Shown: positions 15,037 to 23,111 of the stretch, in pieces
Layout of the letters: each line of letters starts with the position of its first letter
How positions within the stretch are numbered: the first letter of the stretch is position 1
Source: Candidatus Tanganyikabacteria bacterium
GTDB lineage: Bacteria; Cyanobacteriota; Sericytochromatia; S15B-MN24; VGJW01
DNA length: 54,856 bases
Assembly: GCA_016867235.1 (NCBI GenBank)
Contig: VGJY01000007.1
Span: 1-54,856 of the forward strand
Direction: 5' to 3'
Notes under the pieces: model-generated
What the model saw: the letters and a program-made list of their open reading frames with translations, nothing else
Databases searched by the model: none
Told to the model about the DNA's origin: nothing
Position numbers and translations under genes: made by a program

Positions 15037-15155
15037 GCCGGCCCCACTCGGCGGGGTATGGTCGGCGTCTCCGCCGGCCCCGCTCGGCGGGGTGGGGCCG
15101 GCGTCTCTGCCGGCCCCGCTCGGCGGGGTGGGGCCGGCGTCTCTGCCGGCCCCGC
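15037..15155. repeat. 36-bp tandem repeat (3.3 copies) between cheY and fliO
   Basis: Units begin at 15037 (diverged), 15073, 15109 and 15145 (partial); the second and third are identical. Each unit contains GCCGGCCCC and GGGGCCGGC arms and so can form a hairpin. The array is entered by a copy of the dispersed GGCACGGAGGCC element at 15021-15048. Confidence 0.85.
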
Positions 15156-15157
15156 GA

Positions 15158-15517
15158 TCAGCGCAGCGCCTTCTTGACGGCATCGAGGACCCGTTCGGCC
15201 TGGAACGGTTTGACGATGAAGTCCCGGGCGCCGGCCTGGATGGCCTCGAGGACCATCGCCTGCTGGCCCATCGCGGAGCAGACGATGATGCGGGCGGCCG
15301 GATCGGCGTGGCGGATCTGCTTGATGGCGGTGATGCCGTCCATCTCGGGCATCGTGATGTCCATGGTGACCAGGTCGACCTTCATCTTGCGGTACATGTC
15401 CACCGCCTCGACGCCGTTCTTCGCCTCGCCGACCACGGCGTAGCCGTTCTGGCTCAGGATGTCCTTGAGCATCAGGCGCATGAAGGCCGCGTCGTCGACG
15501 ACGAGAATGCTCTTCAA
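15158..15517 (-). CDS. cheY: Chemotaxis response regulator CheY
   Basis: A 119-residue stand-alone receiver domain. The acidic pair is in VVDDAAF, the phospho-acceptor Asp is in LVTMDITMPEMDG, the Thr/Ser switch is in IVCSAMG, and Lys is in DFIVKPF. With no output domain and a place inside the flagellar operon between fliY and fliO, it should bind the motor switch (FliM/FliY) when phosphorylated. It lies 9 nt after the fliY start-proximal gene on the same strand. Confidence 0.93.
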   Translation of the reverse strand: MKSILVVDDAAFMRLMLKDILSQNGYAVVGEAKNGVEAVDMYRKMKVDLVTMDITMPEMDGITAIKQIRHADPAARIIVCSAMGQQAMVLEAIQAGARDFIVKPFQAERVLDAVKKALR

Positions 15518-15526
15518 ACCGCGCCC

Positions 15527-16801
15527 CTACGCCGGCCCGATGCCCCGGAAGCCGCTCACGCGCTCGGCCGGACTGACGATGTCCGTCACGCGGATTCCGA
15601 AGTTTTCGTCGATGACCACGACCTCTCCGCGGGCGATGAGCTTGCCGTTGACGAGCAAATCTACGGGCTCGCCGGCGAGCTTGTCAAGCCCAACAACCGA
15701 GCCCTTCCCGAGCTCCAGCACGTCGCGGATCTGCATGCGCGTGCGCCCCAGTTCCACGGTCACGCGCAGCGGCACGTCCATGATCAGATCGAGGCGGGTG
15801 GCGGCGCCCGCCCCCGGCATCCCGGCCGGTGCGCCCAGCGGGCCGAACGTGACGGGCTGGGCGACCGGGCCGCCGCTGAAGGCCGCGCCGGGCCCGGGAG
15901 CCTGCTGCGGCGCCTGCATACCCATCGCGTAGGGATTGCCCGCCATGCCGTAGGCTCCCGCCGCCATGCCCATCTGCGCCATCTGGGCCATCTGCGCCTG
16001 CATCTGCGCGGCCTGCATCTGGGCGAGCATCTCCGGGGTCATGCCGCCAAAGGCCGCGGCCGGCATCTGCTGGGGCATGGGCGGAGCCGCCTGGGGGGCC
16101 ATCTGGGGAATATCGGGCATTCCCGCGGGCATCCCGGACGGCGGCGAGGCGGGCACCGCCGCGCTCATCGCCGGTTCGGGAGCGGCCGCGGCGGCCTGCT
16201 TCGCCTGCTGCTTGCTCTTCATGGCCTGCACGAAGTCGCGGGCGCCCTCGGAAGGGAAGAGCTGGTAGATCTGCGATTCCACCAGGCCCTCGATCGAGAA
16301 GAGATAGGTGATGACGGCGTAGGGCCCGCCACCGAAGTTCGGCGGCAGCACCAGTTCCTCGGGGCGATCGACGACGGTGGCCTGCGGGGGCGATACCTCG
16401 ACCTTGCGGCCGTACGTGCTGGTCAGCGAGTTGGCGGCCATGCCCATCATCTGGTTGACGGCTTCCGAAATGGCCGACAGGCGCAGCTCGTCGATGACGG
16501 TGTCGGGTGGCGAGCCCTCCCCGCCCATCATCAGGTCGGTGATGCGGGCGGTGTCGGCCTGGCCGAAGAAGAAGGCGGTGGGGACGCGGTTGCCGACGTT
16601 GAGCGGCACCTCGACCAGGACCGATGGTTCCTGGAGCAGCTGGTAGAGCCGCTCGGGCGGGTACGCCTGCGCGGTCGGCGAGGTGATCGTGACCTGCTGG
16701 TTCAGGAGGATCGAGAGCGTTGAGGCTCCCGATCCCATGGCGGTCTGGCCGACCTCCTCGAGGACGTCGTTTTCTTCCGGGGTCAGGGCAAAGTCACTCA
16801 T
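15527..16801 (-). CDS. fliY: Flagellar motor switch protein FliY (CheC-like plus FliN domain)
   Basis: The 424-residue protein has a CheC/FliY-type N-terminal domain ([20 protein letters not shown], then [23 protein letters not shown]). A low-complexity Met/Gln/Ala/Pro linker follows (about 195-310), then a C-terminal FliN/SpoA domain ([30 protein letters not shown]). In known FliY proteins the CheC part can dephosphorylate CheY-P, and the E-x2-N pattern (EAVNQMM) is present once or twice here. It overlaps the fliM stop region by 8 nt and precedes cheY, consistent with switch and signal genes being made together. Confidence 0.93.
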   Translation of the reverse strand: MSDFALTPEENDVLEEVGQTAMGSGASTLSILLNQQVTITSPTAQAYPPERLYQLLQEPSVLVEVPLNVGNRVPTAFFFGQADTARITDLMMGGEGSPPDTVIDELRLSAISEAVNQMMGMAANSLTSTYGRKVEVSPPQATVVDRPEELVLPPNFGGGPYAVITYLFSIEGLVESQIYQLFPSEGARDFVQAMKSKQQAKQAAAAAPEPAMSAAVPASPPSGMPAGMPDIPQMAPQAAPPMPQQMPAAAFGGMTPEMLAQMQAAQMQAQMAQMAQMGMAAGAYGMAGNPYAMGMQAPQQAPGPGAAFSGGPVAQPVTFGPLGAPAGMPGAGAATRLDLIMDVPLRVTVELGRTRMQIRDVLELGKGSVVGLDKLAGEPVDLLVNGKLIARGEVVVIDENFGIRVTDIVSPAERVSGFRGIGPA

Positions 16802-17807
16802 TTTGCTCCCTTTCCTCGGCGAGCACCTCGGTGATGTGGACGGCCATGCGGTTCCGCAGCGTGCCGGGCCGGCCGCGGAACTTGGTCACGTCGCCGATGA
16901 CGACGGGCAGATCCTCTTCCTTGGGCTGGTCCAGCGGCAGGATGTCCCCGACCTGCAAGGCCACGATGTCGCCCAGCGTCACCTGGGAGTTCCCCAGCAC
17001 CACGGCGAGCGGGACGTAGGTGTTGACGACGCGTTCGTGCAACCGCACCTTGTACTCTTCGCTCTGGTGCATGCGCTGCGTGGCGAACATCGCCTGGGCC
17101 GAGATCTTGCTCATCACGGGCTCCAGCACGATGTAGGGGATGCACAGCGACATCGGCCCCGTGTTCTCGCCGAGCTTGGCCTCGAAGGTGATGAGCACCA
17201 CCGGATCGGTCGGCGGCACGATCTGCACGAAGCGCGGGTTGGTCTCGGTGCTCTCGAGCCGCGGGTTGAACTTCACGATGCTCTCCCAGGCCTCCGCCAG
17301 GTTGCCGAGGGTGCGGGTCGTGACCGACTGGATGAGCGTGCGTTCGATGTCGGTGAGGTCGCGGCGGATGCGCGTGACCTTGCCCGGCCCGCCCAGCATC
17401 CGGTCGATGACGGCGCTGGTCAGGTCGATGTTGAACTCGAGCAGGGCCGTGCCCACCAGCGGTTCGAGCGTGAAGATATTGAGAATGGTCGGGCCTGGCA
17501 TCGAGCGCGAGTACTCGTCGAACGTCATCTGCTCGACCGACACCACCTCGATTTGCACCAGCATCCGCAACTGGCCGGACAGCGCGGTCGAGAGGATGCG
17601 CGAGAAGCCCTCGTGGATCATCGAGAGCGTGCGGATGTGGTCCTTGGAGAATTTGTTCTGGCGCTTGAAGTCGTAGGCCCGGACCGCCTTCCGCGTGGCC
17701 GGGCCCTCGTCGTCGTGGCTCGACGGCAGGCGCTCGGGAGCCAGTTCGCCCTTGGCCAGGGCGGCCATCAGGGCGTCGATTTCGGACTGGCTTAGGATGT
17801 CTGACAT
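16794..17807 (-). CDS. fliM: Flagellar motor switch protein FliM
   Basis: The 337-residue protein has the N-terminal CheY-P-binding segment [17 protein letters not shown] and the middle domain with [26 protein letters not shown]-type sequence. The C-terminal SpoA domain ends in GDILPLDQ and [14 protein letters not shown]. It is the core of the C-ring switch complex with FliY. Confidence 0.96.
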   Translation of the reverse strand: MSDILSQSEIDALMAALAKGELAPERLPSSHDDEGPATRKAVRAYDFKRQNKFSKDHIRTLSMIHEGFSRILSTALSGQLRMLVQIEVVSVEQMTFDEYSRSMPGPTILNIFTLEPLVGTALLEFNIDLTSAVIDRMLGGPGKVTRIRRDLTDIERTLIQSVTTRTLGNLAEAWESIVKFNPRLESTETNPRFVQIVPPTDPVVLITFEAKLGENTGPMSLCIPYIVLEPVMSKISAQAMFATQRMHQSEEYKVRLHERVVNTYVPLAVVLGNSQVTLGDIVALQVGDILPLDQPKEEDLPVVIGDVTKFRGRPGTLRNRMAVHITEVLAEEREQNE

Positions 17808-17814
17808 GGCGTTT

Positions 17815-17834
17815 CGGCCGGCACGGAGGCCGGC
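17815..17834. repeat. Dispersed GC-rich palindromic repeat, fliM-fliL spacer
   Basis: Contains GGCCGGCACGGAGGCCGG, the core also found at 15021-15048, 54767-54790 and, inverted, inside fliK at 21254-21281. It fills almost the whole fliL-fliM spacer. Confidence 0.75.
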
Positions 17835-17835
17835 G

Positions 17836-18417
17836 CTACTGGATCACGAAATCTCCGAAGAACACGTCGAGGGTTTCCGGGATGCGTTCGTCCTGCTGGT
17901 GCAGGACGTTGAGCGCGACCTTGATTTCGGCCTTCACGCGCTCCTGGTCGAACAGGGTGGTGGTGGTCTGCCGGCGCAGCGTGCGGATGATGGCGTCGCG
18001 GTAGACCGGTTCCCAGGGCTTCATGCGCCCCATGATCGCCTTGCCGGGATCGGCCGCCTTCCCGTGGCCGCCGCCATGCCCGCCGCCCTCGTCCTTCTTC
18101 TCGGCATGGGCCGCGGGATCGCGGGCGACCTTGACGGTCACGGTGGTCTTCAAGAAGCGCCGGGTAGGATCGGCCAGGTTGACGATGAACGGATCGCCCA
18201 CGGTCCACAGGTCGCCTTCCGGAACGCCGTGGTGCTCGGGCTTGGGGGTCTCGTGGATGACGCGCTGTTCCACGATGATCTGCTTGGGCAGGGCGAAGCG
18301 GATGGCGGCGAACGAACTCACGGCCGAGATGATCGCCACGGCGACCGCGCCGCCGACCATCCGGGGCGAGATCAGGGACGTGCCGCCGCCGCCGGCTGGC
18401 GCCTTCTTAGTGGCCAT
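17836..18417 (-). CDS. fliL: Flagellar basal body-associated protein FliL
   Basis: The 193-residue protein has a short cytosolic N-terminus, one TM helix (MVGGAVAVAIISAVSSFAAI) and a periplasmic FliL domain (GDPFIVNLADPTRRFLKTTVTVK; C-terminal ETLDVFFGDFVIQ). A His/Gly-rich insertion (GGGHGGGHGK) sits mid-domain. FliL rings surround the MotAB stator and tune torque. It starts within the last codons of motB (11-nt overlap). Confidence 0.9.
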   Translation of the reverse strand: MATKKAPAGGGGTSLISPRMVGGAVAVAIISAVSSFAAIRFALPKQIIVEQRVIHETPKPEHHGVPEGDLWTVGDPFIVNLADPTRRFLKTTVTVKVARDPAAHAEKKDEGGGHGGGHGKAADPGKAIMGRMKPWEPVYRDAIIRTLRRQTTTTLFDQERVKAEIKVALNVLHQQDERIPETLDVFFGDFVIQ

Positions 18418-19213
18418 GATCGGACGCTCCTTGTTGGGGTTCGGAGCCCAGCGTGCCCGGTTGCGCCGGCTCCTGCTTGGCGGAGGTGGCCTCGCGGAGG
18501 ATGACGATGTCTACGCGGCGGTTCTTGGCGCGGCTGTCAGGCGAGGCGTTGGGCACGCGTGGGTAGTGTTCCCCGTACCCGGCCGCCGCTAAACGGCTGG
18601 GTGGCAGGCCTTTGCGCTCTTGCAGGTACCGGAGCACGTTGGTGGCCCGGGCGGTGGAAAGCTCCCAGTTGCTGGGAAAGCGACCGGTCTTGATGGGGAG
18701 ATCGTCCGTGTGCCCCTCGATGTGGATCCGGTTGGGCATGTTCCGCACGGAATTTGCAATCTGGTCGAGCGCGCGTTGCATGTTCGGATTGAGATCGGCG
18801 GTGCCGCCGCCAAACAGGGCGGTGTCGGCGATCGAGATGACCAGCCCCCGCTTCTCCTCGTGGACGTCGAACGAGGCGGTCGCCTTGAGCTGCTTGGCCA
18901 CATCCTCGACCGCCTTCTCGACCTGGCGGTAAGCGGCCTCCTCTTCGGAGTGCATCGGGGCGATCGGCGGCATCACCAGCTTCGAGCCGGGCGGCAGCAC
19001 GGAATCCGCCGCGCCACCCGCGCTGGGGATGACGTTGAACGCGTTCGACATCGCGTCCGCCATCTTCTTGTACTTGGTGGTGTCTATCTGTGACATCGCG
19101 AACAGCACGATGAAATAGATGAGCAGCAGCGTAATGAGGTCGGCATAGGTCAGCAGCCAGCGCTCGGAGCTGGAATGCCCGCCGCTCGCATGTCCGCCGC
19201 GCCGCCTGCCCAT
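18407..19213 (-). CDS. motB: Flagellar motor stator protein MotB
   Basis: The ATG at 19213 overlaps the motA TGA by one base (TGATG) and gives 268 aa. One TM helix contains the proton-path Asp in LLTYADLITLLLIYFIVLFAM. The OmpA-like peptidoglycan-binding domain is at the C-terminus (IHIEGHTDDLPI, NWELSTARATNVLRYL, NRRVDIVI). Paired with MotA it forms the ion-driven stator. The long open frame upstream is motA shadow and is excluded. Confidence 0.95.
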   Translation of the reverse strand: MGRRRGGHASGGHSSSERWLLTYADLITLLLIYFIVLFAMSQIDTTKYKKMADAMSNAFNVIPSAGGAADSVLPPGSKLVMPPIAPMHSEEEAAYRQVEKAVEDVAKQLKATASFDVHEEKRGLVISIADTALFGGGTADLNPNMQRALDQIANSVRNMPNRIHIEGHTDDLPIKTGRFPSNWELSTARATNVLRYLQERKGLPPSRLAAAGYGEHYPRVPNASPDSRAKNRRVDIVILREATSAKQEPAQPGTLGSEPQQGASDHGH

Positions 19214-19989
19214 CAGTCGTCCCGCTTGGCTATCTGCCGCCGCAAGGTGGGAGACAGGTAGCTCTTGAGCTTCTCCTCGACGATCTGGGGGTTGTCCCCT
19301 GCTTGTATCGACAGGACGCCGGCCAGCATGAGTTCCCGGACCAGGATTTCTTCCTCGCTCTTGCGCTTGAGCTTGCTGGCGATCGGCAGCCACAGCAGGT
19401 TGGCCGTCCAGACGCCGTACAGGGTGGCGACGAAGGCCAGGGCGATCGACGGGCCCAGGGTGCTCGGATCGTCCAGGTTCGAGAGCACCGAGATCAGGCC
19501 CATGACCGTGCCGAGGATGCCCATCGTGGGCGCGTAGCCGCCCATCGCCTCGAAGATGCCGAACGACGCGGCGTGCCGGCTGGCGATGAAGGACAGTTCG
19601 GTCTCGAGCATCTCGCGCACCGTATTGAGGTCGATGCCGTCCGAGACCATCTGCATGCCCTTTTGCAGGAACTCGTCGCCCGCGTCCGCCACGTCGGCCT
19701 CCAGGGCCAGCAACCCCTCCTTGCGGGCCTTCTCGGCGTAGCGCACCAGTTGCGGGATGAGCGTGTGCGGCTCGAGCGAATTCTTCTTGAAGGACATGGC
19801 CATCAGGTTGGGAATGTTCAGGCAATCCCGCATCGGGAACGCGGTGACGGCCGCGCCGAAGGTGCCGCCGAACACGATCATGGCCGCCGTGGCCTGCATC
19901 AGCGCGCCGATGGTGCCGCCTTCCATCGTGAAGGCGATGAGCATCGAGGCCCAGCCCAGGATCAGGCCAATGGGTGTCGAGATTTCCAG
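19213..19989 (-). CDS. motA: Flagellar motor stator protein MotA (probable CTG start)
   Basis: MotA/TolQ-family stator with loop-domain sequence FGIFEAMGGYAPTMGILGTVMGLISVL and conserved cytosolic charges. The first ATG (19944) would begin in the middle of TM1. The in-frame CTG at 19989, directly after the flbD TAG and with AAGGAG about 8 nt upstream, restores the N-terminus MEISTPIGLILGWASMLIAF, which fits the family. I therefore annotate 258 aa from CTG. motB follows with a one-base overlap. Confidence 0.9.
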   Translation of the reverse strand: MEISTPIGLILGWASMLIAFTMEGGTIGALMQATAAMIVFGGTFGAAVTAFPMRDCLNIPNLMAMSFKKNSLEPHTLIPQLVRYAEKARKEGLLALEADVADAGDEFLQKGMQMVSDGIDLNTVREMLETELSFIASRHAASFGIFEAMGGYAPTMGILGTVMGLISVLSNLDDPSTLGPSIALAFVATLYGVWTANLLWLPIASKLKRKSEEEILVRELMLAGVLSIQAGDNPQIVEEKLKSYLSPTLRRQIAKRDD

Positions 19990-20211
19990 CTACGTATCTC
20001 CTTGTCCCGCGCTCGCCTGCTGCAGGAACGGCGCCTGGCAGGCCTGCTTGTAGGCGAGGACGCGGCGTACCACCTCGTCGACCGACTCGCGCACGACGTA
20101 CTTGCGCTCGCTGGTGAGCGTCACGACCGTGTCGGGCGTGGCCTCGATGGTCTCGATGAGTTCGGCGTTGACGACGAACTCGGTGTGGTTGAGGCGCGTG
20201 ACGCTAATCAT
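19990..20211 (-). CDS. flbD: Flagellar protein FlbD
   Basis: The 73-residue protein of the FlbD family (MISVTRLNHTEFVVNAELIETIEATPDTVVT-type start, GRKYVV-like core) is commonly encoded just before motA. Its exact role is not well established. The ATG overlaps the stop of the FlhB-like gene (ATGA), and its stop abuts the motA CTG. Confidence 0.9.
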   Translation of the reverse strand: MISVTRLNHTEFVVNAELIETIEATPDTVVTLTSERKYVVRESVDEVVRRVLAYKQACQAPFLQQASAGQGDT

Positions 20212-20507
20212 CGGGTCTTGCCGCGCTCCCGGTTGGCCTTCGCGACGAACACCAGGACCTCGGCCACCACGGGATAGAGCTCGGCGGGAATGGTCTCCCC
20301 GAGATCGAGCTTGCTGAGGGCCTCCACTAGCTGCGCATCCTCCTGGATCGGGATTCCATGTTGTTTTGCCGCCGCGATGATGGCCTCGGCCATCTTGCCA
20401 CGCCCGGTCGCGACGACGACGGGCGCGGCGTCCCGATCTTCATCATAACGCAGGGCGACGGCCTGCTTCTGTGATGATTGGCCATCCTCAGGTAGATCGG
20501 CAACCAT
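20208..20507 (-). CDS. FlhB-like cytosolic domain protein (FlhX/FhlB type)
   Basis: The 99-residue soluble protein equals only the C-terminal half of the FlhB cytosolic domain (VALRYDEDRDAAPVVVATGRG..., then IPIQEDAQLVEALSKLDLGETIPAELYPVVAEVLVFV). It lacks the NPTH cleavage motif and all TM segments. Such proteins can substitute for the cleaved FlhB C-terminus in some bacteria. It lies between fliK and flbD with a 4-nt overlap to flbD. The ATG at 20507 is chosen because the frame further upstream overlaps fliK. Confidence 0.85.
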   Translation of the reverse strand: MVADLPEDGQSSQKQAVALRYDEDRDAAPVVVATGRGKMAEAIIAAAKQHGIPIQEDAQLVEALSKLDLGETIPAELYPVVAEVLVFVAKANRERGKTR

Positions 20508-20515
20508 CGCTCGCC

Positions 20516-21898
20516 CTACAGCCGCAGATCGAAGCGCCCCGGGGGCGCCTCCTTGGCCTGCGCCTCCTTGGCCGTGCCGACCTCGAGGTGGGACACGCCT
20601 ATCCCCGCCTTGCCGAGGTTGGCTTGAAGCTCGCCCAGGCGGTCGGCCAGGAACTCCCGGGTGTCGCCGTCGCCGACGGTCATCCTTCCGCCCACCTGGC
20701 CCTTGGAATACATCAGGTCCACCGTGATCGGCCCCAGGTGGTCCATGTCGAGCCGCAGCAGCACGCGGGCCTGGCCGGCGGGATCCTTGGCGTTGCCCTG
20801 CCATTTCTGCACGGTCACGTCGCCGGTCTGGTTGCCGAAGACCAGGGGCAGGCAGACCTCGACGGGGTTGCTCCGGGCGGCGCCGGCGCTGTCGGCGAGT
20901 TGCTGGAACTTGAGCTCCTTGGCCAGTTCCTTGGCCTGCGGGTCGGCCTCCTTGTCGAGGATGTTCGAGAAGTTGCCGGCCAGGCGATCGGCCAGATCGC
21001 CGGGCTGGCCCTTTAGGAACGCCAGGATCTCGGCCTCCAGGGGGTTGAGGCCCCTGGCCAGCCTGGCGAGGGCCTCGGCGAGGGCCTTGCTGTCCGGGCC
21101 GGCGTTGCGCGTGGGGCCGGCATTGTCAGTGGGGCCGGCCTTGTCAGTGGGGCCGGCCTTGCCAGTGGGGCCGGCCTTGCCAGTGGGGCCGGCCTTGTCA
21201 GTGGGGCCGGCCTTGTCAGTGGGGCCGGCCTTGCCAGTGGGGCCGGCCTTGCCAGTGGGGCCGGCCTCCGTGCCGGCCTCGGCGCCAAGATCCAACCCCG
21301 CAAGCGCGGCAAAGAGGTCGGGCGCCGCCTTCTCGAGCGCCTTCAGCCGGTCGGCGATGCGCTTGCCCGCGGTGGCCGGATCGCCCGGCCGGCCGGCCAC
21401 CAGCTGGATGGCCGCCGGTGTGGCCGGCAGGTTGCGGGCGAGCAGGAAAGTGGCCGCCGCCCGTTCCTCGGGCGTCTTGAGCGTGGCCATGAGCTTGGCC
21501 AGATCGCGCACCTGGCCCGGCTCCACCGAGCCGGTCTCCTTGAGCAGGGCCTTGGCGGCCTCGATGGTGGCCTTGTCGGTGGGCAGGCCCATCTTCTCGG
21601 CGAGATCCGCCACGTGGGCGTCGCCGAGCAGCGACTCCTTGCCCTGCAGGGCCATGACCTTGAGCTGGATCTGGCCATTCGGGCCCTTGGCGACCTTGAG
21701 CGACAGCTCGTCGCCCGGCGAGAGCGCCACGCTGGTCTGCACCTCGACCGTCTGGCCGGCCACGCTGACCTTGGCCATCCGGCCCTGGGTGGACAGGACC
21801 TTGGCCGTGAGCATGTCGCCGGCCTGCAGCTGCCGCTGCGCGGCCTCGGGGCCGTCCTGGGGCTGGCCGGCGGATGACGAGACGCGGGAGACGTCCAT
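20516..21898 (-). CDS. fliK: Flagellar hook-length control protein FliK
   Basis: The 460-residue protein has an Ala/Lys-rich helical N-terminus, a central run of about nine [12 protein letters not shown] hexapeptides (encoded by 21111-21254) and a C-terminal FliK_C domain ([22 protein letters not shown], then [12 protein letters not shown]). FliK measures hook length and triggers the FlhB substrate switch. It is the first gene of the minus-strand flagellar operon, diverging from the vWA gene at 22020. The hexapeptides have the composition of the dispersed repeat rather than of a protein family and may alter ruler length. Confidence 0.88.
   Translation of the reverse strand: MDVSRVSSSAGQPQDGPEAAQRQLQAGDMLTAKVLSTQGRMAKVSVAGQTVEVQTSVALSPGDELSLKVAKGPNGQIQLKVMALQGKESLLGDAHVADLAEKMGLPTDKATIEAAKALLKETGSVEPGQVRDLAKLMATLKTPEERAAATFLLARNLPATPAAIQLVAGRPGDPATAGKRIADRLKALEKAAPDLFAALAGLDLGAEAGTEAGPTGKAGPTGKAGPTDKAGPTDKAGPTGKAGPTGKAGPTDKAGPTDNAGPTRNAGPDSKALAEALARLARGLNPLEAEILAFLKGQPGDLADRLAGNFSNILDKEADPQAKELAKELKFQQLADSAGAARSNPVEVCLPLVFGNQTGDVTVQKWQGNAKDPAGQARVLLRLDMDHLGPITVDLMYSKGQVGGRMTVGDGDTREFLADRLGELQANLGKAGIGVSHLEVGTAKEAQAKEAPPGRFDLRL
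21111..21281. repeat. 18-bp tandem repeat inside fliK, ending in a dispersed-repeat copy
   Basis: Eight head-to-tail 18-bp units (GTGGGGCCGGCCTTGTCA or TTGCCA variants) run from 21111 to 21254. Next comes a copy of the dispersed element at 21254-21281 that is identical over 28 bp, in reverse complement, to 15021-15048. The unit looks derived from the end of that element. Confidence 0.9.
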
Positions 21899-22019
21899 GA
21901 GCTATTAGTACCCTTCGGCGGCGTGGGGCGGCATGCGCAGGCGAGCGAGTTTCGACCTCGCGAGCGCGAAATACGCCGCGACGTCCGGCCGTTGCCCAAC
22001 GGGAAGGGAGGTTCCCCCC

Positions 22020-23018
22020 ATGGCATCCAGGCTTCCGATCTACGTCCTGCTCGACTGCTCCGAATCGATGGCCGGCCCGGCGATCGAGGCCGTCAACGCC
22101 GGAGTCCGCGCTCTGCTCGCGGCCTTGCGCAGCGACCCGGTCGTGGTCGAAATGGCGGCGCTCAGCTTCATCACCTTCGATGCCCAGGCGCGCCAGGTGG
22201 TGCCGCTCAGCGACGTCCTCGCCATCCGGCCGCCCATCCTGAGCGTGCTGCCCGGCACGGCGCTGGGAGCCGCCCTGCGCCTGCTGGCACGGTGCCTGCG
22301 GACGGAGGTCGTCCGCACCACCGCCGGAACCAAGGGCGACTATCGCCCTCTGGTCTTCCTCATCACCGACGGCCAGCCTACCGACGACTGGGAAGCCGGC
22401 CTCGCGCAACTTCGGAGCGACGGCCTACCCCGGATCGCAAACATCTACGCCATCGCTTGCGGGCAGGACGTCGATCTCGGGGTACTACACGAGATCACCG
22501 ACATCGTGCTCGAGACCAGGGACCTCACGGCCGACGCTATCCGGCGCTGCTTCGTGCTGCTATCGGCCTCCATCCAGTCCGCGAGCGCCGCCGTCGATGC
22601 GGGCGCCGCACCGAGCCTGCCGACTCTGGACGGCATCGCGCTGGCGCCGCGCTTGGCCCGCTCCATCGATCCGGCGCGCCAGATCTTCATCCGGGCTCTC
22701 TGCGGCCGCGGTGGCCAGCCCTACCTGATGCGGTACGCCCGAAAGCGGGGTCAAGACTACGAGGCCATCGCCGCCCACCCGGTGGGCTGGTGGGACGCCG
22801 GCGCCGCCGGAGAGTTGCCCCCGGTCGACGTCAGACGCCTCGACGGCACGCCGCCGTGCCCGCACTGCGCAAACCAGGGCGCAGCCGTCTGTCCATGCGG
22901 TGCCGTGTTCTGCGTTGATCCGCTGAGCCGCCGCGACTACCGCTGCCCCGCATGCGAGCTCGAACTCGTGCCGAGCGGCGAGCCGGCGGACCTCGCGCTG
23001 CGCCAGTCGGCCGGCTAG
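22020..23018 (+). CDS. TerY-type vWA protein with C-terminal zinc ribbon
   Basis: The ATG at 22020 has GGGAGG about 9 nt upstream; product 332 aa. The vWA domain (1-210) carries MIDAS DCSES (12-16), a distal Thr (GTALGAAL) and FLITDGQPTDDW. The C-terminal third has CPHC...CPCG...CVDP...CPAC, a treble or double zinc ribbon. This is the TerY-C form described for Ter-associated stress-signalling systems. It converges with the kinase gene and shares a region with a second, shorter TerY at 26366-26995, matching the known vWA/PP2C/kinase association. Ligands are unknown; vWA proteins assemble metal-dependent complexes. Confidence 0.82.
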   Translation: MASRLPIYVLLDCSESMAGPAIEAVNAGVRALLAALRSDPVVVEMAALSFITFDAQARQVVPLSDVLAIRPPILSVLPGTALGAALRLLARCLRTEVVRTTAGTKGDYRPLVFLITDGQPTDDWEAGLAQLRSDGLPRIANIYAIACGQDVDLGVLHEITDIVLETRDLTADAIRRCFVLLSASIQSASAAVDAGAAPSLPTLDGIALAPRLARSIDPARQIFIRALCGRGGQPYLMRYARKRGQDYEAIAAHPVGWWDAGAAGELPPVDVRRLDGTPPCPHCANQGAAVCPCGAVFCVDPLSRRDYRCPACELELVPSGEPADLALRQSAG

Positions 23019-23111
23019 CGGTCGCGGGCGACCAGCTCTGGCGCGCGACCAGCGCTGGCAAGAACGCAGCGCCTGCGCGCCACGACTCTTTCGACCTCTC
23101 TTGCGCGGCGC

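Noticed and set aside
15007-15183. Upstream start of FliO with GPTPPSGA repeats
   Set aside because: The extension is translated tandem repeat and overlaps the cheY 3' end. The ATG at 15006 gives a normal FliO N-terminus.
15037-21281. Tandem arrays at 15037 and 21111 as CRISPR
   Set aside because: Units are head-to-tail without unique spacers, and no cas genes are present.
23019-23111. Hairpins between the convergent vWA and kinase genes as a bidirectional terminator
   Set aside because: There are short direct and inverted repeats, but no convincing stem with U-tract on either strand.
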